Assembly: GCF_016595795.1 (NCBI RefSeq)
Contig: NZ_JAENHN010000037.1
Coordinates: 1-64,000, forward strand
Length of the DNA: 64,000 nt
Direction of reading: 5' to 3'
Origin: Clostridium yunnanense
Lineage (GTDB): Bacteria > Bacillota > Clostridia > Clostridiales > Clostridiaceae
In this document: piece by piece, positions 8,668-18,402 of the stretch
Layout of the letters: the number at the start of each line of letters is the position of its first letter
How positions within the stretch are numbered: the stretch's first letter is position 1
Translations under genes and position numbers: made by a program
Notes under the pieces: generated by a model
What the model was told of the DNA's origin: nothing
Database searches by the model: none
The model's input: only the letters and a program-made list of their open reading frames with translations

Positions 8668-11600
8668 TTACTTTATATCATAAGGTAGTACAATATTAGA
8701 CGAACTTCCTGGTGCATTAACTTTCACTTCTCCATCGCCTGTACCAAATAAAATATAAAGACTAACTTTAACTTTTCCATTGGCAAAGTCTTTGTATTCT
8801 GATCCAGAGACAAAGGAAGAAGCTCTTTTGAAGTTTTCATAGCTACCACTACCTATTGCTCCATCTGTTGGCATCATATCTATACTTTCAGTTCTATCAA
8901 TTGTTCCGTCACCATCAAAATCGTATGATATATCTCCCTTAATTCCTTCTCCTATTGCCAACCCATTAAGATATAGGTCTGCAGAAGTATTTCCAGTCTT
9001 ATTGTAACTTCCATTCAAGTTATCTAGTGTATATTCTACATGAGTTTGGTTTTTAGGTAGAATATCTTTAGCTTCACTTGTACCTGAGCTCAGTGATAAC
9101 TTTCCTCCAGTAGTTAAATATAGAGTTTTAGTAGCAAGTACTGGATCTAAATCCCCTACTTGAGTACCATACACTTCAAACTCCCATAATGAATATCCAT
9201 AAGGTAATGCTCTTTTTAGACCAAGCATTCTTACATATCTAGCTTCAACCTTATTCATAGGAATTTCATCAATATTGCCATCACTATTGCTTTCTGTATA
9301 AACATCCTTCCAATCTGCTTCTGTTGGATTCATAACTGAAGCAACTTGTATCTTATACTCTTTTCCATATGCAGCTTCCCAGTTTAGCAAAACTTTATCC
9401 AAGCTATATACTCCACCTAAATAAACTGATATCCATTGGTTGTCATTAAACTCAGACTCCCATCTTGTGCCCTTATTTCCGTCAAAAGCAAAAGCAGTAT
9501 TTCCAGAAGATGCTTTTCCGGTCTTGTTTAGTGCAATGTTTGTACCAGGAACTGGTGGCGTAGTTGAATTTTTCACCAACCCATTTATAGCTGTTGTTAA
9601 GTTTGCTACAGCACCGTCTACCTCTGCTTGAGCTGTATCAGCCTTGGCATTTACTGCAACTGCATTTGATAATGCACTTTGTAGTGTCTGCCAAGAATCT
9701 TTAGTATAATCTGCCTGCACCTTACTTTGTGCTTCATTTATCTTTGAAACTAGGGCTGTTTTATCTACTGATACTTTTACTTCTTTTATAGATACATCAT
9801 CAAAGTATACATGATGTTCTCCACTAGGAGTTACATTAGTTCCATCTTCGATATATCCTAAAAGATAAGTTAAATTCATATTTGTATCTTGAGTTGGTTT
9901 TAATGTATATTTATAAACCGCATCTTTATCTGAAGTAATATTAAAGTTAACCTTAGGACTTCCATTATAGTTAGTCATTTCTGCTATAATTGGACGATTA
10001 ACTGAAGACCATGCCTTAAAGCTAAGCTCATAAGTTTTATTTGCGGAAAGTTGTATTCCTTTTTGTACAAACTGAGTCGACCAGCTAAACGGAACCCCCC
10101 ACTCATCATCCTTAGCACCATGGTAATTGACCTTTATATCAGCTACTCCATCTGCGATAGTGTAACTTGACCAATCAGCAGCATTATTCCAGAAACCCCA
10201 GTTTTTATCTCCAAGAGACAGATCTCCATTTAACACTAAATTACCGCTGCTTGGGAATATCTTTTGAGTAACTGAAGTGTTTGCATATCCACTAGCTTCA
10301 ACTGAAATATTGTAGCTTCCCTCTAAAGCAAATAATTCTGGCGCTAAAGTAACCTTTCCTGAAGATAAAGTGTATTTACTTTTTTCAATAGCACTATCAT
10401 TGATCTTAACTGCAGTTATTGCGCGAGCCCAAGCATCATCTTGATTAAAAGTTAAATCAATTGGTTGCCCTGCATTATTACTAGTTGAATCTGCTCCTAG
10501 CATAGGTGGCCTTTTCACTGGTGCATTTTTAACTTGTAGCACAACATTGTCTATAAATACATCTCCTACAGCACCTTGTGGTGTTTTTCCTAGGATAAGT
10601 TTAAGTGCTAATACATCATCAACTGTCATCTTAAAGTTATACTCAAAATGCTTAGTTTGTGGTGTAAGAGCTATAAATCCTGAGTCAAATCTTCTGGTAT
10701 AAGAACTATTTTCAAGAGTAGCTTCGATATCACGATTAACAGAAGCTCTTGCATCAAAAGATAGTACATATTCAAAGCCTTTACTTAACTTCAGATTTGA
10801 TTGATTAAGCATAACATTCCATGCTTCAGTTCCTAAACTTTGAACCCCTACTTTTGCCTCTCCATTTACCACATCAAAGCCTGCATTAGCTCCTTGAGTA
10901 AATGGCTCCCATGCACTTAATCCTAGTGAAAAATCGCCATTCTTAAGTGGAAATAAGTCTACACCTGTGTAATCAACATTGTTATTAGTTGTTCTGATTA
11001 GCTTTATATTATCTACATAAACATCTGCATTTGTACCACCTAGATTAAATATAAGCTGACCTTCTGTATCACTTACCCCTTGAGGCATTGTAAAGTCAAT
11101 AGTTTGTTTTGAAGAAGCCGTACCTAAGCTTAACACTTGTGTTTTATAAGCTGTACTTCCATCTTTACTTAGAAGCTTAACTTCTATATCTCTAGCTGAA
11201 GCAGCTCTTCCATCAAAGGTTAATTCATAGGAATCGGTTTGAAGTAAATTCATCCCCTTTTGAACTAATCTAACTGAATCTCTAGAAGTACCTCCATTAG
11301 TAATACCTACTTTAAGCTCTGTAGTATCTGAGCTTACTGAAGCCTGTGCTGTAGCACCAGAAGTACTAAAGTTCCAGAAAGCCATACGCTCCATAGTGCC
11401 TAGTTCAAAACTTCCATTATATACATGGTTTCCATCGTCTAATGGAGTTTTAGCTGCGTTTGAATCATAAAGTCCATCAACCTCTTCAACCTTTACATTT
11501 CCTATCCACACAGCATTGTTATTAGTTCCCATATTGAATTCCATTCTAGCTAACTTATCTGTATCAGCCTGCATCTGGAATCTATACTCATAGCTTTGAA

Positions 11601-14600
11601 CTGAGTCCTTAAGTGAAACATCAAAATTGTCTGAATATGCACTCCAGCCTCTATCTGCTCCACCACCAAATTTTACGCTGATGTTTCTATTAGCAGCTGC
11701 TTTAGCATCAAAAGTAAGCTTATAGTATCTTCCCTTAGCTAAAGTAACATTTTGGATTAGCTGTAATGCATAGTTTTGTGTACCTACATTTGTTATATTA
11801 ACCTTAGCAAATCTCTCATTATTAATCGTATCTACAGATACAGAACCTGCACCTCCAGCATCTGGTACATGAACAAAGTTCCAATTCTCAGTATTTAAGC
11901 TTCCTGTAGTAACTTCTGTTATTGGCTGATTGAAGTTAACATCATGAACATAGTTACCGTCTATTGGCTGCTTTCCATCAGCTGGTACGATATCTTTTTC
12001 TAGTATTGGTTCTACTGGCTGTTTATATTGTCTTCCAGTTAAGTCATAAGCACGTACATAATCTACTTCCATCTTTGCAGGGAAATCACTTGCTGAAGGT
12101 TCAACTCCTCCATCGAAGTTTCCTCCAACAGCTAGATTTAAGATTATATAGAACGGCTTATTAAACGGTGCTGGATAAGCATTTTTATCTGGCTGTCCTG
12201 CACTTTGGCTAAACCAATTGTTAGTAGTTTGATATAGATTTCCATCTACATACCATCTGATTTCTCCTGGTTCCCATTCTACCGAGTAAGTGTGAAAGCC
12301 TGTTATATCTTGACCTGTAGGGAAATTATAAGTTCCCCCTGTAGATTTATTATTTGGCCATGGCTTTCCGTAGTGGAGTGTACCATCTATCTTATCAGTC
12401 AAACGGCCTCTTGCTTCCATAATATCTAGTTCACCTGAAGAAGCCCAAGTTCCATAAGCAGAATCCTTTGGCATCATCCAGAAGGCTGGCCATAGACCTT
12501 GACCTTTAGGAAGCTTCATTCTAGCTTCAAACTTTCCATATTGCTGAGTAAAGGTTGGACTAGTCCATAGTCTTCCAGAAGTATAAGTCTTACCATTTTT
12601 AGCTTCTGGTTTTGCTTCTATTACTAAGTTACCATTCTCAACTTTTATATTTTCTTTTTGGTAGTATTCTTTTTCGTTATTTCCCCAGCCGTCTATACCA
12701 TATTCAGCTCCAGTTCCGTTTTGGTATGCCCATTTATCTAAGTTAACACCATTTGTATCAACATTAGTACCTGAACCATCAAATTCATCATTCCAAGACA
12801 ATGTCCAATCACTCTTAGCTTGAATACTTTGAGTAACTTCCGCTCTTTCATACCCAGTTGCTTTGACAGCAATGACATAATCCTTTTCTGAGGTAAACTG
12901 ATCTGATTTTATAGTTATAGCTCCAGCATCTACTGTATACTTAGTACTATCTATAGTCTTTCCATCAATAGTTAAAGCTGTTATAGCAGTTCTCCATGCA
13001 GAGTTGTCACCAAAAGTTAGTTTTATATCTTGACCAAGTTCATTTCTATCAGCATCTGGTGATAAAGCTGGTGCTGCTGGAAGATGGATATTATCAGCAG
13101 TTTCTGCTAGTTCTCCTGTTGCTTCCTTTGCACCTTTTATTTCAAATCTTACATTATCGATGTAAACATCATGAATACCTATCTCACCAAGACCTTCTAC
13201 CTTGCCTAATAGGAACTTTAGACCTGCTACATCATCTTTGTCTATAGTAAATTCATAGCTGTAAGTCTGAACATAGTCTTCTAGCTTAACCATCTTATCT
13301 AAATAACGAGTATAACTAGAATTTTCAGTAGTAAGTTCTATTAATCTTGGAGTAGTAGCTCTAGCATTAAAGGAAACTTTATAAATCTTTCCTTTTGATA
13401 AAGCTAAACCTTCTTGATAAAACATCACATCCCATGGATTGTTAGCAGCACTATAAACATGGAACTTCATACCACCATTTTCAACAGAATATTTAGATTC
13501 GTTATCCCATTGATCATATCTACCTTGTACAAACTCACTCCAATTAGCTGTTCCATCTGTAAAGTATCCATTTTTAAGTGGGAATGCCTTTTCTCTTGCT
13601 CCCTTTTCCTCAACTCTAACATTATCTACATAAACCTCATGTGACACATTGTTTACTGTACCATCAACCTTACCTAACAATAGCTTAAAGGAAGCTACCA
13701 TATCTGAATCCAAGGTTAATTCGTAGTTTAAAGTTTTAGTTGTTGTTGATATACTTTCATTTTTAGATAAATATCTGTTTCCATTAGCATCAACTACAAC
13801 TTCAACAGTTCTTGGCACAGTTGATCTAATGTCTAAAGATACAACATAAGTTTTACCTTTATATAGCTGAAAATCATTCTGCATAAGCATTACATCCCAT
13901 GGGTTGTTGCCTATACTTGAAACTAGATATTTTAACTGACCGTTTTCCACTTTAGCTGATGTAACCTTATCCCATCCGTCATATCTGCCTTGTACAAAAT
14001 CAGTCCATTTTGTTATACCATTTGAGAAATCACCATTTTTAAGTGGGAACTGATCATTTAATGAAAGTTCTCCTGTATTGTTATTAGTTAACCTAACCAT
14101 CTTTACATTATCAAGATAAACTGTTTCAGAACCTAACCCTAATTTAAATACTAACTGCCCTTCTGTATCAGTAACATTTGGCATTGTAAACTCAAAGGAT
14201 TTTTCTCCCATAGTATTACTTAAATCTATGGTTTTATCACCTGAATAGTTTGTTTTTCCATCCTTGCTTAAGAGAGCTACCTTAATCTGTCTAGCAGCTG
14301 ATGCTCTACCATCAAATGTAACCTTATATTTATCAGTAGCAAGTAAATTCATTCCTTTTTGAAGAAGATTTATAGAGTCTGCAATGTATCCACCGTTTGA
14401 TATAGCTACCTGAAGTTCTCTTGTACTTTGATTAACGGATGCCACTGCTGAACTACCTAGGTTTTGAAGGTGCCAAAATTCCATTCTGTCCATAGTACCA
14501 AGATCAAAACTTCCATTATACACATGATTGCCATCCTTTAATGGATCTTTCGGAGCATCTTGATCAGTTAAGGATGTAATCTCTTCAAGTTTGATATTTC

Positions 14601-17600
14601 CTACCCAAACGGAGTTTGTATTTTGACCCATATTAAACTCTAATCTAGCTAAAGGATCTGTATTTGCTTGCATCTGGAAGGTAAACGCATAACTCTGCAA
14701 TTCATTTTTTAAATTTACGTTGAAATTATCAGAGTAAACCTGCCATCCACGGTTTGCATCTCCCCCAAACTTTACAGCCATAGTTCTAGCAGCTGAAGCT
14801 TTTGCATCAAAGCTAAGCTTATAATATCTTCCTTTTGCTAAAGCTACTTTTTGTATCATTTGAATGGAATGAACTTGTGAACCAGCATTAGTTATATCTA
14901 CTTTTGCATACTTATTGTTGTTTATTGTATCAACTGATACAGAACCAGCTCCACCAAATTGACTCTGGTGTACAAAGTTCCAATAAGTATTATCTAAAGT
15001 TTGTGTATCTGAAGTTATATCAGTAAAACCTTTTTCGTAATTTGTATCATAAACATAGTTTCCATTCACAGCAGTCTTAGAACCATCTGGAAGATTGTCT
15101 TTTTCCATAACTGGTTCCACTGGAGCCTTATATGGTCTTCCAGTGAGATCATACACTCTTACGTAATCTACTGACATAGTAGCAGGCATATCTGATACTG
15201 CTGGAGTTCTTCCACCATCAAAGTTTCCACCTACTGCAAGGTTTAAAATCATATAGAAATCCTTGTCAAATGGTGCTGGATAAGCGTATTTGTCTGGTTG
15301 ATTCTCCCCTTGGCTGAACCAGTTGCTAGTAGTTTGATATAAGTTTCCATCAACATACCATCTCATCTCACCTGGTTCCCATTCTATTGAGTAAGTGTGA
15401 TATCCTGTTATATCCTGTCCACTTTGGAAAGTGTAATGATTTCCTGTAGACTTGTTATTAGGCCATGTTTTACCATAGTGTAGAGTACCTTCTACTTGGT
15501 CTAAAAGACGTCCTCTGGCCTCCATTATGTCTATTTCTCCTGAAGATGCCCAGGTTCCATATTCAGAGTTCTTTGGCATCATCCAGAAAGCTGGCCATAA
15601 GCCTTCTCCCTTTGGCATCTTTATTCTCGCTTCAAACTTTCCATAAGTTTTGTCAAAGGTAGGATTTGTCCAAAGTCTTCCTGAAGTATATGGCTTTCCA
15701 TTTCTGCCATCATTCTTTGCTTGTATAACTAAATTACCATCTTGTACTTTTATATTATCCTTTGTATAGTACTCCTGTTCATTATTTCCCCATCCATCTA
15801 AGCCGTATTCAGCACCAGTTCCATTCTGATATGCCCATTTGCTTAGGTCTACTCCGTTTGTATCAAGTTTGCTTCCTGTACCATCAAACTCATCTGACCA
15901 TACAAGAGACCATGGATCTTCAGGAGCTTTTGGAGCTGCTACATTTACTTCTATAGAAGTTGTCTTGTCTGTTCCTTCTAAAGTTCCATTAAATATATAT
16001 TGAGTTTCCTTTGAAACATTTCCATTATAGCTTGAACTGTCCCATGTGGCTTTAACACTTACCTTTATACCGTTTGATAAAGTAACCTCAACGGTTTCAG
16101 GCAAAGGTAGATTTTGAAGTGCTGTACCATTATCAACATATATTGCAGCTGGAGCTGATACTGAAACCACATAAGGTGCTCCAACATTCACAGTTATACT
16201 TGCTTTAGTAGTGGTTCCTTCAACTGTTCCCTGAAGAACAAATGCTTGTACTCCAGAAACATTTCCGTTATAGCTTGAGGTATCCCAGCTTACATTTGCT
16301 GTTCCTACAGTTCTATTTGATAGATTTACATTCACTGTTTTTGGAAGTGACAAATCAGCTGCTGATGTTCCATTTGCAATATTAACTGAAGCTGGATTTA
16401 TAACTGATAATATTGTTGGAGCTTCATTTTTTGATCTAACATATACAGTTATTTCAGCAGTTTCTTTGCATTGTTCTAGCTTTCCTTTAAAAACGTAAGT
16501 TTCTGCTTTAGTCTTTTTAGGGTTATATTTTTCTATATTCCAAGTGACCTTAGCTGCTTTAACTGTTCCATTTGACATTTTTACCTCTACTGTCTTAGGT
16601 AATAAAGATAATAGATCCTTATCTAAAATGCCGTTTCCTACAGTTATTGAATCAGGGTTTTTAACAGATACTACTGTTGGATTTCCTACTTTAACGCTTA
16701 TAGTTGTTGTCTTAGTTATTCCTTCTACTGAACCTGCAAAAGTGAATATCTTTTCTGCAGTAGCATTTCCATCATAACTAGAAGTATCCCAAGTTACCTT
16801 AGCATCGCTTCTATATCCATTGGACCATTTTACTTCCACTGTTTTAGGAAGCTTTTTCTTAACTACATCTAGTGTAGTTCCATTATCAACAGTAATCATC
16901 TTAGGTTCTTCTATTGACGCTGCAAAAGGACTTCCTACCTTCACAGTTATATTTGTTGTAATTTTTGTTTGTCCCTCCAAATCTCCTTTGAAGGTATATA
17001 AACTTTCTTTTGATACATTACCATTATATCCACAAGTATTCCAACAAACCCTTGCTGAACTGTTAGTACCATTGGAAAGTTTAACTTGTACAGTTTTAGG
17101 CAAAGTACTGTTTAACTCACTTAAAGAAGTTCCGTTGTTCACAGTCAATGCGGATGGCTCTACAGCAGATACCACAAAAGGATTGCCAACTCTTACTTTT
17201 AAAGTTATCTGCTTATCATATCCGCTAACAGTACCTTTCAATTCAAAGTTTGTTTCCTTGTCCACATTACCATTGTAAGTTGAAGTATCCCAAGTGACCT
17301 TAGCGTACACTACTGTTTTATCACTAGTTATAGCACTAACGTATTTAGGCAGGCCAATGGCCTCTACTTTTGTGCCGTTGTCAACTTCTACTTCTGATAC
17401 TTCCTTTATTGATTTTATATATGAATTAGCTACATTCACAGTTATTTTTGTAGTTAATTTTGTTCCTTTTATTGTTCCGCTAAAGGTGTAGCTCTCGCTT
17501 GGTTTGGTAAGAGCTACGTAATGAGCTGTATCCCATATGACCTCTGCTGTACCTTTGGTGTAATTTGACATAATCACATTTAACTTCGTTGGAAGAAGCT

Positions 17601-17832
17601 CTATTATTTCATTAAGCTTAGTTCCTTTTTGAACATAAAAATCATCAGGCTTAACCACACTTTTTACTGTAGCAATGCCAGAATCATCAGTACACGCCTT
17701 TACAGTTGCAACTAATGCAGGATTAATTCCCATATCTCCTAATATAAATAGCATAGCTATAAACATTGAGATAAATCGCTTAAAATTCTGTCTAGATGAC
17801 TTTTTCTTATTAATTTTTGATAACTCCGCCAT
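8668..17832 (-). CDS. Giant secreted multidomain beta-glucanase with two GH16 domains
   Basis: 3054 aa. Order: signal/anchor (about 17-47); seven bacterial Ig-like repeats of about 83 residues (57-633, each with an LPKTVEV.LSNG and W(D/N)T..YNGN motif); GH16 (about 640-895, catalytic E766, D768, E771 in GEIDIMEARG); four CBM4/9-like jelly-roll modules (915-1565); an HID-like module (about 1584-1670); a second GH16 (1676-1932, E1801, D1803, E1806); three CBM4/9-like modules, HID-like, a further CBM4/9 (1950-2688); FIVAR helical repeat (2690-2755); F5/8C/CBM32-like module (2763-2890); and a C-terminal unknown module with an acidic loop DFDGDGTID (2971-2979). Likely an extracellular endo-beta-1,3(4)-glucanase (laminarinase or lichenase). 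No SLH, LPxTG or dockerin anchor. A cre site lies 47 bp upstream. It arose partly by internal duplication. Confidence 0.93.
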   Translation of the reverse strand: MAELSKINKKKSSRQNFKRFISMFIAMLFILGDMGINPALVATVKACTDDSGIATVKSVVKPDDFYVQKGTKLNEIIELLPTKLNVIMSNYTKGTAEVIWDTAHYVALTKPSESYTFSGTIKGTKLTTKITVNVANSYIKSIKEVSEVEVDNGTKVEAIGLPKYVSAITSDKTVVYAKVTWDTSTYNGNVDKETNFELKGTVSGYDKQITLKVRVGNPFVVSAVEPSALTVNNGTSLSELNSTLPKTVQVKLSNGTNSSARVCWNTCGYNGNVSKESLYTFKGDLEGQTKITTNITVKVGSPFAASIEEPKMITVDNGTTLDVVKKKLPKTVEVKWSNGYRSDAKVTWDTSSYDGNATAEKIFTFAGSVEGITKTTTISVKVGNPTVVSVKNPDSITVGNGILDKDLLSLLPKTVEVKMSNGTVKAAKVTWNIEKYNPKKTKAETYVFKGKLEQCKETAEITVYVRSKNEAPTILSVINPASVNIANGTSAADLSLPKTVNVNLSNRTVGTANVSWDTSSYNGNVSGVQAFVLQGTVEGTTTKASITVNVGAPYVVSVSAPAAIYVDNGTALQNLPLPETVEVTLSNGIKVSVKATWDSSSYNGNVSKETQYIFNGTLEGTDKTTSIEVNVAAPKAPEDPWSLVWSDEFDGTGSKLDTNGVDLSKWAYQNGTGAEYGLDGWGNNEQEYYTKDNIKVQDGNLVIQAKNDGRNGKPYTSGRLWTNPTFDKTYGKFEARIKMPKGEGLWPAFWMMPKNSEYGTWASSGEIDIMEARGRLLDQVEGTLHYGKTWPNNKSTGNHYTFQSGQDITGYHTYSIEWEPGEMRWYVDGNLYQTTSNWFSQGENQPDKYAYPAPFDKDFYMILNLAVGGNFDGGRTPAVSDMPATMSVDYVRVYDLTGRPYKAPVEPVMEKDNLPDGSKTAVNGNYVYDTNYEKGFTDITSDTQTLDNTYWNFVHQSQFGGAGSVSVDTINNNKYAKVDITNAGSQVHSIQMIQKVALAKGRYYKLSFDAKASAARTMAVKFGGDANRGWQVYSDNFNVNLKNELQSYAFTFQMQANTDPLARLEFNMGQNTNSVWVGNIKLEEITSLTDQDAPKDPLKDGNHVYNGSFDLGTMDRMEFWHLQNLGSSAVASVNQSTRELQVAISNGGYIADSINLLQKGMNLLATDKYKVTFDGRASAARQIKVALLSKDGKTNYSGDKTIDLSNTMGEKSFEFTMPNVTDTEGQLVFKLGLGSETVYLDNVKMVRLTNNNTGELSLNDQFPLKNGDFSNGITKWTDFVQGRYDGWDKVTSAKVENGQLKYLVSSIGNNPWDVMLMQNDFQLYKGKTYVVSLDIRSTVPRTVEVVVDANGNRYLSKNESISTTTKTLNYELTLDSDMVASFKLLLGKVDGTVNNVSHEVYVDNVRVEEKGAREKAFPLKNGYFTDGTANWSEFVQGRYDQWDNESKYSVENGGMKFHVYSAANNPWDVMFYQEGLALSKGKIYKVSFNARATTPRLIELTTENSSYTRYLDKMVKLEDYVQTYSYEFTIDKDDVAGLKFLLGKVEGLGEIGIHDVYIDNVRFEIKGAKEATGELAETADNIHLPAAPALSPDADRNELGQDIKLTFGDNSAWRTAITALTIDGKTIDSTKYTVDAGAITIKSDQFTSEKDYVIAVKATGYERAEVTQSIQAKSDWTLSWNDEFDGSGTNVDTNGVNLDKWAYQNGTGAEYGIDGWGNNEKEYYQKENIKVENGNLVIEAKPEAKNGKTYTSGRLWTSPTFTQQYGKFEARMKLPKGQGLWPAFWMMPKDSAYGTWASSGELDIMEARGRLTDKIDGTLHYGKPWPNNKSTGGTYNFPTGQDITGFHTYSVEWEPGEIRWYVDGNLYQTTNNWFSQSAGQPDKNAYPAPFNKPFYIILNLAVGGNFDGGVEPSASDFPAKMEVDYVRAYDLTGRQYKQPVEPILEKDIVPADGKQPIDGNYVHDVNFNQPITEVTTGSLNTENWNFVHVPDAGGAGSVSVDTINNERFAKVNITNVGTQNYALQLIQNVTLAKGRYYKLTFDAKAAANRNISVKFGGGADRGWSAYSDNFDVSLKDSVQSYEYRFQMQADTDKLARMEFNMGTNNNAVWIGNVKVEEVDGLYDSNAAKTPLDDGNHVYNGSFELGTMERMAFWNFSTSGATAQASVSSDTTELKVGITNGGTSRDSVRLVQKGMNLLQTDSYELTFDGRAASARDIEVKLLSKDGSTAYKTQVLSLGTASSKQTIDFTMPQGVSDTEGQLIFNLGGTNADVYVDNIKLIRTTNNNVDYTGVDLFPLKNGDFSLGLSAWEPFTQGANAGFDVVNGEAKVGVQSLGTEAWNVMLNQSNLKLSKGFEYVLSFDARASVNRDIEATLENSSYTRRFDSGFIALTPQTKHFEYNFKMTVDDVLALKLILGKTPQGAVGDVFIDNVVLQVKNAPVKRPPMLGADSTSNNAGQPIDLTFNQDDAWARAITAVKINDSAIEKSKYTLSSGKVTLAPELFALEGSYNISVEASGYANTSVTQKIFPSSGNLVLNGDLSLGDKNWGFWNNAADWSSYTIADGVADIKVNYHGAKDDEWGVPFSWSTQFVQKGIQLSANKTYELSFKAWSSVNRPIIAEMTNYNGSPKVNFNITSDKDAVYKYTLKPTQDTNMNLTYLLGYIEDGTNVTPSGEHHVYFDDVSIKEVKVSVDKTALVSKINEAQSKVQADYTKDSWQTLQSALSNAVAVNAKADTAQAEVDGAVANLTTAINGLVKNSTTPPVPGTNIALNKTGKASSGNTAFAFDGNKGTRWESEFNDNQWISVYLGGVYSLDKVLLNWEAAYGKEYKIQVASVMNPTEADWKDVYTESNSDGNIDEIPMNKVEARYVRMLGLKRALPYGYSLWEFEVYGTQVGDLDPVLATKTLYLTTGGKLSLSSGTSEAKDILPKNQTHVEYTLDNLNGSYNKTGNTSADLYLNGLAIGEGIKGDISYDFDGDGTIDRTESIDMMPTDGAIGSGSYENFKRASSFVSGSEYKDFANGKVKVSLYILFGTGDGEVKVNAPGSSSNIVLPYDIK

Positions 17833-17878
17833 ACTTTCCCCCCTAAAGTAAGATTTTAAACAATTCCAAACTTAGGAC

Positions 17879-17892
17879 TATAAACGATTACA
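17879..17892. promoter_or_regulatory. cre-like site upstream of the giant GH16 gene
   Basis: On the minus strand TGTAATCGTTTATA matches TGWAANCGNTNWCA at 13 of 14 positions. It is 47 bp before the start codon and overlaps a possible -10. The second GH16 gene has the same element at the same distance. This supports catabolite repression by CcpA (inference). Confidence 0.6.
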
Positions 17893-17943
17893 CTTAATAA
17901 AAAAACTTTATAAGGTTTGCTTTTCCCCTCCTTAGATCAATAT

Positions 17944-17962
17944 TTATGACATAACTTTATCA
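17944..17962. promoter_or_regulatory. Shared upstream block of GH16 genes (copy 1)
   Basis: TTATGACATAACTTTATCA here and TTATGACATGGCTTTATTA at 24022-24040 agree at 16 of 19 positions, in otherwise diverged DNA. Function unknown; it may be a promoter or activator site. Confidence 0.4.
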
Positions 17963-18210
17963 TTAACTCCCATTATGATCCTCCATCATTAAAGCACCTC
18001 TTGAAATTTCTTCATTATATTCTAAACTATATAATTTAATTGCCCTATTAATGAAGTACTATCCTTTATAAAATAATGATAAAGTTAAACGTAACTAGTT
18101 CTAAGATTATTTGCAAAATTTAAGTTGAGATTTATAATTATAAGAATTATTGCAGATATGCCATAATGTTCCATTATCCATATAAATTATAGGTATCTGT
18201 TTAAACATTT

Positions 18211-18251
18211 ACAACGGCACTTTTTTTGGATATGCAGTGCTTTTTTTATAT
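18211..18251. promoter_or_regulatory. Shared T-rich upstream element of GH16 genes (copy 1)
   Basis: A 41-bp block containing TTTTTTTGGATAT and TTTTTTTATAT. It matches 24411-24451 at about 35 of 41 positions, although the DNA around the blocks has diverged. It lies about 380-420 bp before the giant GH16 gene. No known motif recognised. Confidence 0.45.
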
Positions 18252-18341
18252 GTTCAATAAATTGTTGTCCTAGATTAAGTTATCAAAATTCACACCATTA
18301 ATGAGTTCTACAAAACATTATAAATAGTGTCGTGCATAATG

Positions 18342-18384
18342 AAAAGAGATTGCACTCTTACTTACTCAGAGTACAATCTCTTTT
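18342..18384 (-). terminator. Terminator of the second GH16 gene
   Basis: AAAAGAGATTGCACTC (18342-18357) pairs with GAGTACAATCTCTTTT (18369-18384) with one mismatch, 11-nt loop. The A/T ends allow termination in both directions. It lies 18 bp after the stop. Confidence 0.75.
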
Positions 18385-18402
18385 ATATTAGTCTATTATT
18401 AG

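Larger units (their letters stand above)
17833..18341. other. Upstream region of the giant GH16 gene
   Basis: No gene. It carries three blocks shared with the upstream region of the second GH16 gene: the cre site (17879-17892), a 19-bp block (17944-17962) and a T-rich 41-bp block (18211-18251). RBS GGGGGG precedes the CDS. Confidence 0.6.

Noticed and set aside
16820-17278. 152-codon open frame antisense to the Ig-like repeats
   Set aside because: It mirrors the repeat structure of the GH16 gene on the other strand; no RBS and no independent coding features.
17879-18251. A riboswitch upstream of the giant GH16 gene
   Set aside because: The T-rich shared block does not match a known aptamer, and its possible stem is not kept in the second copy.
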